Source: Nonomuraea turkmeniaca (GTDB lineage: Bacteria; Actinomycetota; Actinomycetes; Streptosporangiales; Streptosporangiaceae). Taken from it: 52,011 nt of DNA. Location: positions 1 to 52,011 of the forward strand of contig NZ_VCKY01000048.1 of assembly GCF_005889735.1 (NCBI RefSeq). The letters are read 5' to 3'. How positions within the stretch are numbered: position 1 is the first letter of the stretch; every line of letters starts with the position of its first letter. Under the pieces are notes generated by a model. That model worked only from the letters and a program-made list of their open reading frames with translations, was not told where the DNA came from and did no database searches. The position numbers and the translations under genes were made by a program. This document shows positions 25,249-31,874 of this stretch, one piece after another.

Positions 25249-25982
25249 AGAACGCTCTCGGCGCGGTCGACACCGTGCTCCTGCTCGGCGGGCGCAGCGA
25301 GATCGGCTTGGAGATCGTCAAGCTGCTCGTGGGCCTGGGTGCGAGCCGAGTGGTGCTGGCCGTCCGCGGCGAGTACACCCCTCCCGCGCTCGGCGCGGAA
25401 GTCCATGTGCTGCCGTTCGACGCGCTGGACGTTCACGGGCACGGCGCCGTCTTCACCAAGGCGGTGGAGCTGGTAGGCGATCTCGACGTGGTGATCTCGG
25501 CGTTCGGCGTACTGGGGAGTCAGGCGGACTACGACGCCGATCCCGCGGCCGCCGCGGCGGACGTCGCGGTCAACTACGGCGCCCACGTGTCGGTGGGGCT
25601 GCACGCGGCCAGGGTGCTGCGCGAGCAGGGACACGGCACGCTCGTCATGTTGTCGTCGGTGGCCGGCGCGCGGGTCCGCAAGGCCAACTTCGTGTACGGC
25701 TCCGCCAAGGCCGGGCTCGACGGGTTCGCCCAGGGACTGGATGACGCCCTGCACGGATCGGGGGCAAGAGTGCTGATCGTACGCCCAGGCTTCGTGATCG
25801 GCCGGATGACGGAGGGGCTCACCCCTGCTCCGCTGTCCTCGACCCCCCGGCAGGTGGCCTTGGCCACGGTGCGGGCGCTGCGCGAGGGCGCCTCGTCCGT
25901 CTGGGTGCCGCGTGCGCTGGGGCCGGTGTTCGGGGTGCTGCGGCTGCTGCCCCGCGCTCTGTGGCGCAGGATGCCGCGCTAG
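25245..25982 (+). CDS. dprE2: Decaprenylphosphoryl-2-keto-ribose reductase DprE2
   Basis: The 245-residue short-chain dehydrogenase starts at GTG 25245, eight bases after AGGAGG (25231-25236) and overlapping the DprE1 stop. The nucleotide-binding loop is LLLGGRSEIGLEI, a variant of G-x3-G-x-G that is typical of DprE2. The catalytic set is Ser in LSSVAGARV, Tyr151 and Lys155 in VYGSAKAG. It reduces the DprE1 product with NAD(P)H to decaprenylphosphoryl-arabinose. The C-terminal hydrophobic and basic tail (LLPRALWRRMPR) may help membrane association. The stop codon coincides with the first bases of a KstR-type box. Confidence 0.94.
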   Translation: MKNALGAVDTVLLLGGRSEIGLEIVKLLVGLGASRVVLAVRGEYTPPALGAEVHVLPFDALDVHGHGAVFTKAVELVGDLDVVISAFGVLGSQADYDADPAAAAADVAVNYGAHVSVGLHAARVLREQGHGTLVMLSSVAGARVRKANFVYGSAKAGLDGFAQGLDDALHGSGARVLIVRPGFVIGRMTEGLTPAPLSSTPRQVALATVRALREGASSVWVPRALGPVFGVLRLLPRALWRRMPR

Positions 25983-25993
25983 AACCCGTTTCA
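25980..25993. promoter_or_regulatory. KstR-type box, perfect consensus (upstream of pair)
   Basis: TAGAACCCGTTTCA fully matches TnnAACnnGTTnnA and begins exactly at the dprE2 stop codon. It is one of two boxes before the nitronate-monooxygenase-like gene; the other is at 26022-26035, 42 bp away centre to centre. Confidence 0.62.
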
Positions 25994-26021
25994 TGAGACT
26001 GACCGAGCAAAGATTCTAGAG

Positions 26022-26035
26022 TAGAACACGTTGCA
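26022..26035. promoter_or_regulatory. KstR-type box, perfect consensus (promoter-proximal)
   Basis: TAGAACACGTTGCA fully matches TnnAACnnGTTnnA. TAGAAC is a plausible -10, which would put the transcript start near 26035, about 10 nt before GTG 26045 and 30 nt before ATG 26066. A bound repressor would therefore occlude the promoter. Confidence 0.65.
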
Positions 26036-26065
26036 GTATGGTCAGTGCGCACTTATCGTCGGCTC

Positions 26066-27172
26066 ATGCGGACACGTGTCACGGACATGTTCGGAATAGA
26101 GCTCCCGATCTTCGCCTTCAGCCACTGCAGGGACGTGGTCGCCGCCGTCAGCCGCGCTGGCGGTATGGGGGTGCTCGGGGCACTTTACTTCACGCCTGAA
26201 GAGCTCGAGATGGAGCTCAAGTGGATCGACGACCACGTGGACGGCAAGCCGTACGGCGTGGATGTCGTCATGCCCGCCTCCTACGAGGGCGCCGAGTTCG
26301 CCCCTGAGGAGCTGGTGGGCCGCCTGCAGTCGATGATCCCCGACGGGCACCGCGCTTTCGTCGAGAACCTCCTGGCCAAGCACGGCGTGCCGGACCTGTC
26401 CTCGGACGCCGACGCCGGCAAGGTCCTGCTCGGCTGGACGGACGCCACGGCCCGGCCACAGGTCGAGGTCGCCCTGCGGCACCCGATCGCGCTCCTGGCC
26501 AACGCCCTCGGCCCGCCCCCCGCCGACGTCGTGGACCTGGCCCACGCGCACGGGGTGAAGGTCGCCGCCCTCGCCTCCACGCCCCGCCACGCGCTCAAGC
26601 AGGTCGAGGTCGGCGTGGACGTGGTGGTCGCCCAGGGCACGGAGGCCGGCGGCCACACCGGTGAGATCTCCACCATGGTGCTGATCCCGCAGGTGGTGGA
26701 TGCCGTGGACGTTCCCGTCCTGGCCGCCGGCGGCATCGGCAACGGCCGGCAGATGGCGGCGGGCATGGCGCTGGGCGCGGAGGGTGTCTGGACGGGCTCG
26801 TTGTGGCTCACCGTCGAGGAGGCCGACACCCCGGAGATGGCCAAGCGCCGCATCCTGGAGGCGACCTCCCGGGACACCGTGCGCTCGCGCAGCTGGACCG
26901 GCAAGCCGGCGCGGCTGCTCAAGAACGAGTGGACGGACGCGTGGGAGTCGGAGGAGTCGCCGGGGACGCTGCCGATGCCGTTGCAGTTCATGCTGGTCTC
27001 GAACGCGTTGCGGCGCATCGGCCGGTCCGACGCCAGCGAGCTGGCGACCTTCCCCGCCGGGCAGGTCATCGGCATCACCAACCAGGTCCGCTCCACGAAG
27101 GACGTGGTGTTCGGGTTGGTGGAGGAGTACGGCGAGGCGCTCGACCGGCTGTCCCGCATCACTGAAGACTGA
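26066..27172 (+). CDS. Nitronate-monooxygenase-like flavoprotein (NMO/2-nitropropane dioxygenase family)
   Basis: The 368-residue FMN protein starts MRTRVTDMFGIELPIFAFSH at ATG 26066. An in-frame GTG at 26045 would add seven residues; neither start has a clear ribosome binding site, which fits a very short leader. The TIM-barrel core shows QGTEAGGHTGEISTMVLIP and the FMN phosphate-binding VPVLAAGGIGNGRQMAAGMA. The N-terminus is very like mycobacterial Rv1533. Relatives such as IpdC (Rv3553) reduce steroid-ring intermediates, so family membership does not mean nitroalkane oxidation. Two perfect KstR-type boxes lie directly upstream, pointing to lipid or sterol metabolism. It ends convergently with the EchA19-like gene. 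Confidence 0.85.
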   Translation: MRTRVTDMFGIELPIFAFSHCRDVVAAVSRAGGMGVLGALYFTPEELEMELKWIDDHVDGKPYGVDVVMPASYEGAEFAPEELVGRLQSMIPDGHRAFVENLLAKHGVPDLSSDADAGKVLLGWTDATARPQVEVALRHPIALLANALGPPPADVVDLAHAHGVKVAALASTPRHALKQVEVGVDVVVAQGTEAGGHTGEISTMVLIPQVVDAVDVPVLAAGGIGNGRQMAAGMALGAEGVWTGSLWLTVEEADTPEMAKRRILEATSRDTVRSRSWTGKPARLLKNEWTDAWESEESPGTLPMPLQFMLVSNALRRIGRSDASELATFPAGQVIGITNQVRSTKDVVFGLVEEYGEALDRLSRITED

Positions 27173-27183
27173 GGGCGAGGTCC

Positions 27184-27247
27184 CCTCCGCTGCCGGACGC
27201 GCGGAGGGTCGGCAGGAGCGGCCGCCGAGTGCTTCGGGACCGCTCCT
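27184..27247. terminator. Hairpins between convergent genes
   Basis: Two inverted repeats fill the 87-bp convergent gap. The first is CCTCCGC (27184-27190) with GCGGAGG (27201-27207). The second is AGGAGCGG (27214-27221) with CCGCTCCT (27240-27247). Neither has a T-run; placement suggests bidirectional termination. Confidence 0.55.
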
Positions 27248-27259
27248 AGGGAAAATCCC

Positions 27260-28069
27260 TCAACGGCCCTCGTAGCGCGGCGCGCGCTTCTCGCGGAAGG
27301 CCCGGGTGCCCTCCTTGGCATCCTCCGAGCCGATGACCGGCCAGCCGAGGTCGTCCGAGACCTTCAGGGCCTCCGGCTCGGAAAGCCCCAGCGTGTCCCG
27401 GTACGTCCGCAGGATCGCCTGGACCGCCAGCGGCCCCGAGGCGGCCACGTCGCCGGCCAGCTCGCGGGCCGCCGCCAGCGCCTGGCCGTCCGGGACCACG
27501 CGGTTGACCAGCCCCATCGACAGGGCCTCCGCCGCCGTGATCGAGCGGCCGGTCAGCAGCAGGTCCATGGCGTGGCAGTACGGGATCTGCCGGGGCAGCC
27601 GGACGGCGCTGCCGCCCATCGGGAACAGGGCGCGCTTGGCCTCGAACAACCCCAGCGTGGCCGACTCGGCCACCACCCGCAGGTCCGTGCCCACCAGCAG
27701 CTCGGTTCCGCCGGCCACCGCATAGCCCTCCACCGCGCTGATGATCGGCTTGGTGGGCAGGTCCTCGCGCAGCAGACCCTTCCAGTGGAAGTTGGGGATC
27801 TGGGCGGCCCTGGCCTGGACGTCAGGGTCCGTCGACGGCCGGCCCATGGCCTTGAGGTCGGCGCCGGCGCAGAACGTGCCCTCCGCGCCTGTCAGGATCG
27901 CCACCCGGATCCCGGGCTCCGCCGACGCGTACGCCCACGCCGAGGCCAGGCCGATCAGCATGTCCGAGGAGAGCGCGTTGCGGGCCTCCGGGCGGTTCAT
28001 GGTGACGATGAGGACGTGGCCGTCGCGTTCGACCCGGCAGTGGGGGGTGCTGATCGGAAGGGGCTCCAT
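27260..28069 (-). CDS. echA19: Enoyl-CoA hydratase, EchA19-like (crotonase family)
   Basis: ATG 28069, six bases after CTGGAGG, gives 269 residues. The crotonase oxyanion-hole strands are AFCAGADLKAMG-type (GTFCAGADLKAM) and GYAVAGGTELLVGTD, and the second-shell segment is EAKRALFPMGGSAVRLPRQI. The C-terminal part (LLLTGRSITAAEALSMGL, then AKEGTRAFREKRAPRYEG) is strikingly like mycobacterial EchA19 (Rv3516), which hydrates 3-oxo-chol-4,22-dien-24-oyl-CoA and similar steroid enoyl-CoAs. In mycobacteria echA19 lies beside fadD19, and a FadD19-like gene is also in this cluster. A perfect KstR2-type box lies 20-33 bp upstream, so it is probably repressed without sterol intermediates. Confidence 0.88.
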   Translation of the reverse strand: MEPLPISTPHCRVERDGHVLIVTMNRPEARNALSSDMLIGLASAWAYASAEPGIRVAILTGAEGTFCAGADLKAMGRPSTDPDVQARAAQIPNFHWKGLLREDLPTKPIISAVEGYAVAGGTELLVGTDLRVVAESATLGLFEAKRALFPMGGSAVRLPRQIPYCHAMDLLLTGRSITAAEALSMGLVNRVVPDGQALAAARELAGDVAASGPLAVQAILRTYRDTLGLSEPEALKVSDDLGWPVIGSEDAKEGTRAFREKRAPRYEGR

Positions 28070-28088
28070 GGATGCCTCCAGGTCTCTA

Positions 28089-28102
28089 ATCAAGCGCTTG
28101 CT
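28089..28102. promoter_or_regulatory. KstR2-type box, perfect consensus
   Basis: ATCAAGCGCTTGCT is an exact match to the KstR2 consensus AnCAAGnnCTTGnT and includes the palindrome CAAGCGCTTG. It lies 20-33 bp upstream of the EchA19-like start on the minus strand and ~180 bp upstream of the rightward fadD-ltp operon. Confidence 0.65.
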
Positions 28103-28139
28103 ACGCAATGCGCCCCAGGATACGCTCCCACCAGCAAAC

Positions 28140-28156
28140 GAGAACAGGTTCCTGTT
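28140..28156. promoter_or_regulatory. KstR-like core within a second inverted repeat
   Basis: GAGAACAGGTTCCT (28140-28153) has the AACnnGTT core but misses both outer T/A bases of the KstR consensus. The same stretch contains AACAGG-TT-CCTGTT (28143-28156), itself a near-perfect dyad. It lies between the divergent EchA19-like gene and the rightward operon. Confidence 0.4.
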
Positions 28157-28189
28157 TTGCTGCCGTGCGAGAGTGTGCCGTCGTCCGGA

Positions 28190-28254
28190 GGAGCGACGTA
28201 GGAGCGGCGGGGAAGGCGGCGGCATATGCGACCGAGCCTGCCTCACGGAGTGAG
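28190..28254 (+). repeat. Dispersed GC-rich repeat, copy A (intergenic)
   Basis: This 65-bp stretch ends in GCCTGCCTCACGGAGTGAG (28236-28254), found again with one change at 42991-43009. GAGCGGCGGGGAAGGCGGC also recurs there in slightly altered form. Its GGCGGCATATGCGACCGAGC part resembles the in-frame insertion at 39109-39242 (minus strand). It sits just upstream of the ribosome binding site of the acyl-CoA synthetase at 28278. Confidence 0.6.
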
Positions 28255-28277
28255 GCCACGAGCAGGTGGGAGTGCAG

Positions 28278-29825
28278 ATGGGCACGCTCGGATTCTGGAG
28301 GCTCGCGCAGGCGGATCCCGAGTGGATCGCGGCTGTGGACCCCGACGGTACGGAGCACCGCGCGGGCGACCTCCTGGCCAGATCGAACCGCCTCGTCCAC
28401 GGGCTGCGCGACCTCGGGCTCAAGCCCGGTGACGGCATCTGCGGGCTGGTGCCCAACGGCGCCGACGGTCTGGTGCTCTACCTGGCCGCGATGCAGGCCG
28501 GCTGGTACTACACGCCGGTCAACTGGCATCTCACCGGCCCGGAGATCGCGTACATCGTCTCCGACAGCGAGGCCAAGGCGTTCTTCGTCCACCCCCGGTT
28601 CCTGGAGGAGGGCGCCAGGGCGGCCGACGCCATCGGGCCCGAGCGGCGTTTCATCCTCGGGGACGAGGCCGACGGGTTCCGCCTCGCGAGCGAGCTGACC
28701 GACGGGCGGCCCGGCAGTGCGCCTGCCGACCGCACCGCCGGCGCCACCATGCACTACACGTCCGGCACCACCGGCAGGCCCAAGGGCGTCAAACGCCCGT
28801 TGAACGGCCTCGATCCGGACGACTCCGCCGAGCTCATGACGTTCCTGCTCGGATTGTTCGGCATCACACCGGGCCGGCCCAACGCCCACCTGGTCACCTC
28901 GCCCTGCTATCACACCGCCGTCACCCAGTTCGGCGGCACGGCCCTGCACATGGGGCACACGCTGGTCTACATGGACAAGTGGGATGCCGAGGACTTGCTC
29001 CGGCTCTGCGAGCGGTATCACGTGACGAACTCCCATCTGGTCCCGACGCACTTCAAGCGGCTCCTCGCGCTGCCCGAGCCGACCCGCAAGCAGTACGACC
29101 TGTCCTCGCTCAAGTGGATGATTCATGCGGCCGCCCCCTGTCCGATCCCGGTGAAATGGGCGATGTTGGACTGGTGGGGCGATTGCGTCTACGAGTACTA
29201 CGCGGCCACCGAGGGCGGCGGCACGCTGGCCACGCCCGGGGACTGGAAGGCGCACCCGGGCACGGTCGGCAAGGCCTGGCCGATCAGCGAGCTGCTCATC
29301 GTGGACGAGCAGGGCGAGCCGGTGCCGACCGGCATCCCTGGGACGATCTACATGAAGATGATGGGTGTCCAGTTCGAGTACAAGGGCGACCCGGCCAAGA
29401 CCGCCGCGAGCCGGCTCAAGGACTTCTTCACCGTCGGGGACGTCGGATACCTGGACGAGGACGGCTTCCTCTTCCTCTGCGACCGCAAGGCCGACATGAT
29501 CATCTCGGGTGGCGCGAACATCTACCCGGCCGAGATCGAGAACGAGCTCATGATCCACCCGAAGGTGGCGGACGTGGCCGTGTTCGGCATCCCGGACGAG
29601 GAGTGGGGCGAGCAGATCAAGGCCGTGGTCGAGCCGGCGCCGGGCGTCGAGCCGGGCCCGGAGCTGGCCGCCGAGCTGCTGGCCTCGCTGGAGGGTCGGC
29701 TGGCCAGGATGAAGTGGCCCAAGAGCATCGACTTCATCGCCGAGATGCCCCGCGAGCCGAACGGCAAGCTGCTCAAACGCAAACTTCGCGCCCCGTACTG
29801 GGAGGGACACGACCGTGCCATCTGA
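28278..29825 (+). CDS. Acyl-CoA synthetase (FadD), first gene of the sterol side-chain operon
   Basis: ATG 28278 follows GGTGGGAG (28266-28273) and gives 515 residues; GTG 28266 would overlap that binding site. Motifs: HYTSGTTGRPKGVKRP (A3), YYAATEGGG (A5), VGDVGYLDEDG (A7), DRKADMIISGGANIYPAEIE (A8) and the catalytic Lys in REPNGKLLKRKL. It is paralogous to the synthetase at 3053-4483 and distinct from the FadD19-like enzyme at the end of this operon, which has YTGGTTGMPKG. The operon context (DUF35, Ltp4, Ltp3, FadD19-like) suggests a CoA ligase for steroid or sterol side-chain acids. Its stop overlaps the DUF35 start by 11 bp. Confidence 0.88.
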   Translation: MGTLGFWRLAQADPEWIAAVDPDGTEHRAGDLLARSNRLVHGLRDLGLKPGDGICGLVPNGADGLVLYLAAMQAGWYYTPVNWHLTGPEIAYIVSDSEAKAFFVHPRFLEEGARAADAIGPERRFILGDEADGFRLASELTDGRPGSAPADRTAGATMHYTSGTTGRPKGVKRPLNGLDPDDSAELMTFLLGLFGITPGRPNAHLVTSPCYHTAVTQFGGTALHMGHTLVYMDKWDAEDLLRLCERYHVTNSHLVPTHFKRLLALPEPTRKQYDLSSLKWMIHAAAPCPIPVKWAMLDWWGDCVYEYYAATEGGGTLATPGDWKAHPGTVGKAWPISELLIVDEQGEPVPTGIPGTIYMKMMGVQFEYKGDPAKTAASRLKDFFTVGDVGYLDEDGFLFLCDRKADMIISGGANIYPAEIENELMIHPKVADVAVFGIPDEEWGEQIKAVVEPAPGVEPGPELAAELLASLEGRLARMKWPKSIDFIAEMPREPNGKLLKRKLRAPYWEGHDRAI

Positions 29826-30714
29826 TCCGCTCGTCGCCCAGCACGTCCTGGAGTTCCCCGGCGGCTACACGCGGACCACGGGACCGGTGATCGGCCGGTT
29901 CCTGAGCGAGTTGCGCGGACGGCGCATCGTGGGGGCGCGTACGGCGGAGGGCCGGGTGCTGGTCCCGCCCCTGGAGTACGACCCGGCCACCGGCGAGCCC
30001 GTCACCGGCGAGTACGTCGAGGTCGGCCCGGCGGGCACGGTCACCGCCTGGGCCTGGGTGCACGAGCCGCTCGACGGCCACCCGCTCGACCGCCCCTTCG
30101 CCTGGGCCCTGATCAAGCTCGACGGCGCGGACACGGCGCTGGTGCACGCGGTGTGCCCGGAGCACCCCAAGGCCATGGAGGCCGGGATGCGCGTCTGGCC
30201 GATCTGGCGCGATCAGCCCACCGGCCACATCACCGACATTTCGTATTTCGCCCCCGAGGTCACGAAGATCGTGTCGAACGTGCGCTCCGAGTACCGCCTC
30301 CAGGCGGGCGGCGCGCTCCGCGTCTTCTTCGAGGGCATCCAGCGCGGCGTCTTCCTCGGCGGCCGCTGCGACCAGTGCGACAAGGTGTACGTCCCCTACC
30401 GCGCGGCCTGCCCCGAATGCGGAGGCGTCATCCCGGAAACGCGTGAACTTCCCGACACCGGGACGATCACCACGTTCGCCATCAACAACCTGCCAGACCC
30501 GCGAGCCCCCCAGGTGCCGTTCGTGTCGGCGTACATACTGCTCGACCATGCCGACATCCCCATGATCGCCCTGATCGGCGACGTGCCCGCCCACGAGGTA
30601 CGCCAGGGCATGCGCGTCAAGGCCGTGTGGGTGCCCGAGAGCGAGCGTACGGCGTCCATGGCGAACATCCGCTGGTTCGCCCCCACCGGCGAGCCCGACG
30701 TGGAGTTGTCATGA
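29815..30714 (+). CDS. DUF35 two-domain OB-fold protein (Rv3521-like partner of thiolase-fold lyases)
   Basis: The 299-residue protein starts at GTG 29815 after GGGAGGGAC. It contains two OB-fold regions: an N-terminal one (about 20-150) lacking zinc ligands, and a C-terminal one (about 165-290) preceded by a rubredoxin-like zinc ribbon CDQC (x11) CPEC. Size and order match Rv3521. DUF35 proteins pair with thiolase-fold enzymes: ChsH2-DUF35 with Ltp2 forms the steroid retro-aldolase. Immediate overlap with the Ltp4-like gene (ATGA) supports a complex with it. The DUF35 domain is thought to help position or channel the CoA substrate. Confidence 0.88.
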   Translation: MPSDPLVAQHVLEFPGGYTRTTGPVIGRFLSELRGRRIVGARTAEGRVLVPPLEYDPATGEPVTGEYVEVGPAGTVTAWAWVHEPLDGHPLDRPFAWALIKLDGADTALVHAVCPEHPKAMEAGMRVWPIWRDQPTGHITDISYFAPEVTKIVSNVRSEYRLQAGGALRVFFEGIQRGVFLGGRCDQCDKVYVPYRAACPECGGVIPETRELPDTGTITTFAINNLPDPRAPQVPFVSAYILLDHADIPMIALIGDVPAHEVRQGMRVKAVWVPESERTASMANIRWFAPTGEPDVELS

Positions 30715-31754
30715 GAGCGTTGGCGACAAGAGAGGTAGCGATCGTCGCGTTCGCCCAGACGCGGCACACCCCGCACGACACCGGGCTGACCGAGCCCGAG
30801 CTGATCCTGCCCGTGATCAACGAGGTCAAGGAGCGCACCGGGCTCAAGCGGTTCGGCTTCACCTGCTCGGGCAGTTGCGACTACCTCGCCGGCGCGCCGT
30901 TCTCGTTCGTGTCGGCGCTCGACGCCCTGGCCGCCTGGCCGCCCATCTCGGAGAGCCACGTGGAGATGGACGGCGCCTGGGCGTTGTACGAGGCGTGGGT
31001 GCGGCTCCAGCACGGCGACATCGACTCGGCCCTGGTCTACGGCTTCGGCAAGTCGTCGCTCGGCGACCTGCGCAGGATCATGACGCTCCAGCTGGACCCG
31101 TACTATCTGGCGCCGCTCGGCCTCGACCAGCTGTCCTACGCCGCGCTCCAGGCGGCCGCCGTCGGCGCGGACCGCAAAGAGCTGGACGAGATCGTCCGCC
31201 GTAGCCGCGCGGACGGCCGCGCGAACCCGTACGCGCTGGATTTGCCCGACCCCGAGCGTGGCGAGGACGAGCCCTTGGCCGTCCGGCCGCTGAAGCTGAC
31301 GGACGTGCCGCCGATCACCGACGGCGCGGCCGCGATCGTGCTCGCGACCGGTGACCTGGCCAGGGAGCTGTCCGACAACCCTGCCTACATCAGGGGCATC
31401 GCGCATCGGATCGAGCCGCATTACCTGGGGATGCGGGACCTGGCCAGGTCGGCCTCCGCCGCCGACGCCGCCCGCGCCGCCGGGGTCGGCAAAGGCCCCG
31501 TCGAGGTGGCCGAGTTGCACACCCAGTTCCCGCACGAGGAGATCATCCTGCGCGAGGCGCTGGAGCTGACCGGCGACACGGTGATCAACCCGTCGGGCGG
31601 GCCGCTGGCGGCCAACCCCGTCATGGCCACCGGACTCATCCGCATCGGCGAGGCGGCGCAGCGCATCCTCGACGGCCGCGCCCGCCGCACCGTCGCCCAC
31701 GCCGCCGGCGGGCCCTGCCTGCAGCACAATCTCGTCACCGTACTGGAGGCCTGA
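30711..31754 (+). CDS. ltp4: Ltp4-like thiolase-superfamily protein (sterol side-chain lyase)
   Basis: The 347-residue protein starts at ATG 30711, overlapping the DUF35 stop. It has the thiolase fold of the SCP2-thiolase subgroup: FGFTCSGSCDYLAG around the usual nucleophile position, AELHTQFPHEEIIL where thiolases carry the active-site His loop, NPSGGPLAANPVMATGLIR near the cofactor, and AHAAGGPCLQHN at the C-terminal Cys loop. Length and neighbours match Rv3522 (Ltp4). Ltp3 and Ltp4 of rhodococci are needed for degrading C-24 branched sterol side chains, acting as aldol-type lyases rather than as beta-ketothiolases. It therefore probably cleaves a branched side-chain CoA ester with DUF35 as partner. 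Confidence 0.86.
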   Translation: MRALATREVAIVAFAQTRHTPHDTGLTEPELILPVINEVKERTGLKRFGFTCSGSCDYLAGAPFSFVSALDALAAWPPISESHVEMDGAWALYEAWVRLQHGDIDSALVYGFGKSSLGDLRRIMTLQLDPYYLAPLGLDQLSYAALQAAAVGADRKELDEIVRRSRADGRANPYALDLPDPERGEDEPLAVRPLKLTDVPPITDGAAAIVLATGDLARELSDNPAYIRGIAHRIEPHYLGMRDLARSASAADAARAAGVGKGPVEVAELHTQFPHEEIILREALELTGDTVINPSGGPLAANPVMATGLIRIGEAAQRILDGRARRTVAHAAGGPCLQHNLVTVLEA

Positions 31755-31789
31755 TCATGGGGAACCGGGAGCGAACCCGACGCAGTGAG

Positions 31790-31845
31790 CGGAGTGGAGG
31801 GCCGACCCGTGCCGATGGCGCGCCTTCGGCACGACAGGCACTCCG
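31790..31845 (+). promoter_or_regulatory. Nested intercistronic stem-loop between ltp4 and ltp3
   Basis: The 120-bp gap inside an otherwise tightly packed operon folds into two nested stems: CGGAGTG (31790-31796) with CACTCCG (31839-31845), enclosing CGTGCCGA (31808-31815) with TCGGCACG (31826-31833). Short direct repeats resembling GGAGTGGTGAGCGACCC flank it. It may be an RNA processing or stabilising element, or a decayed member of the dispersed repeat family. Confidence 0.45.
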
Positions 31846-31874
31846 CGGAGCGAATGAGGAGTGGTGAGCGACCC

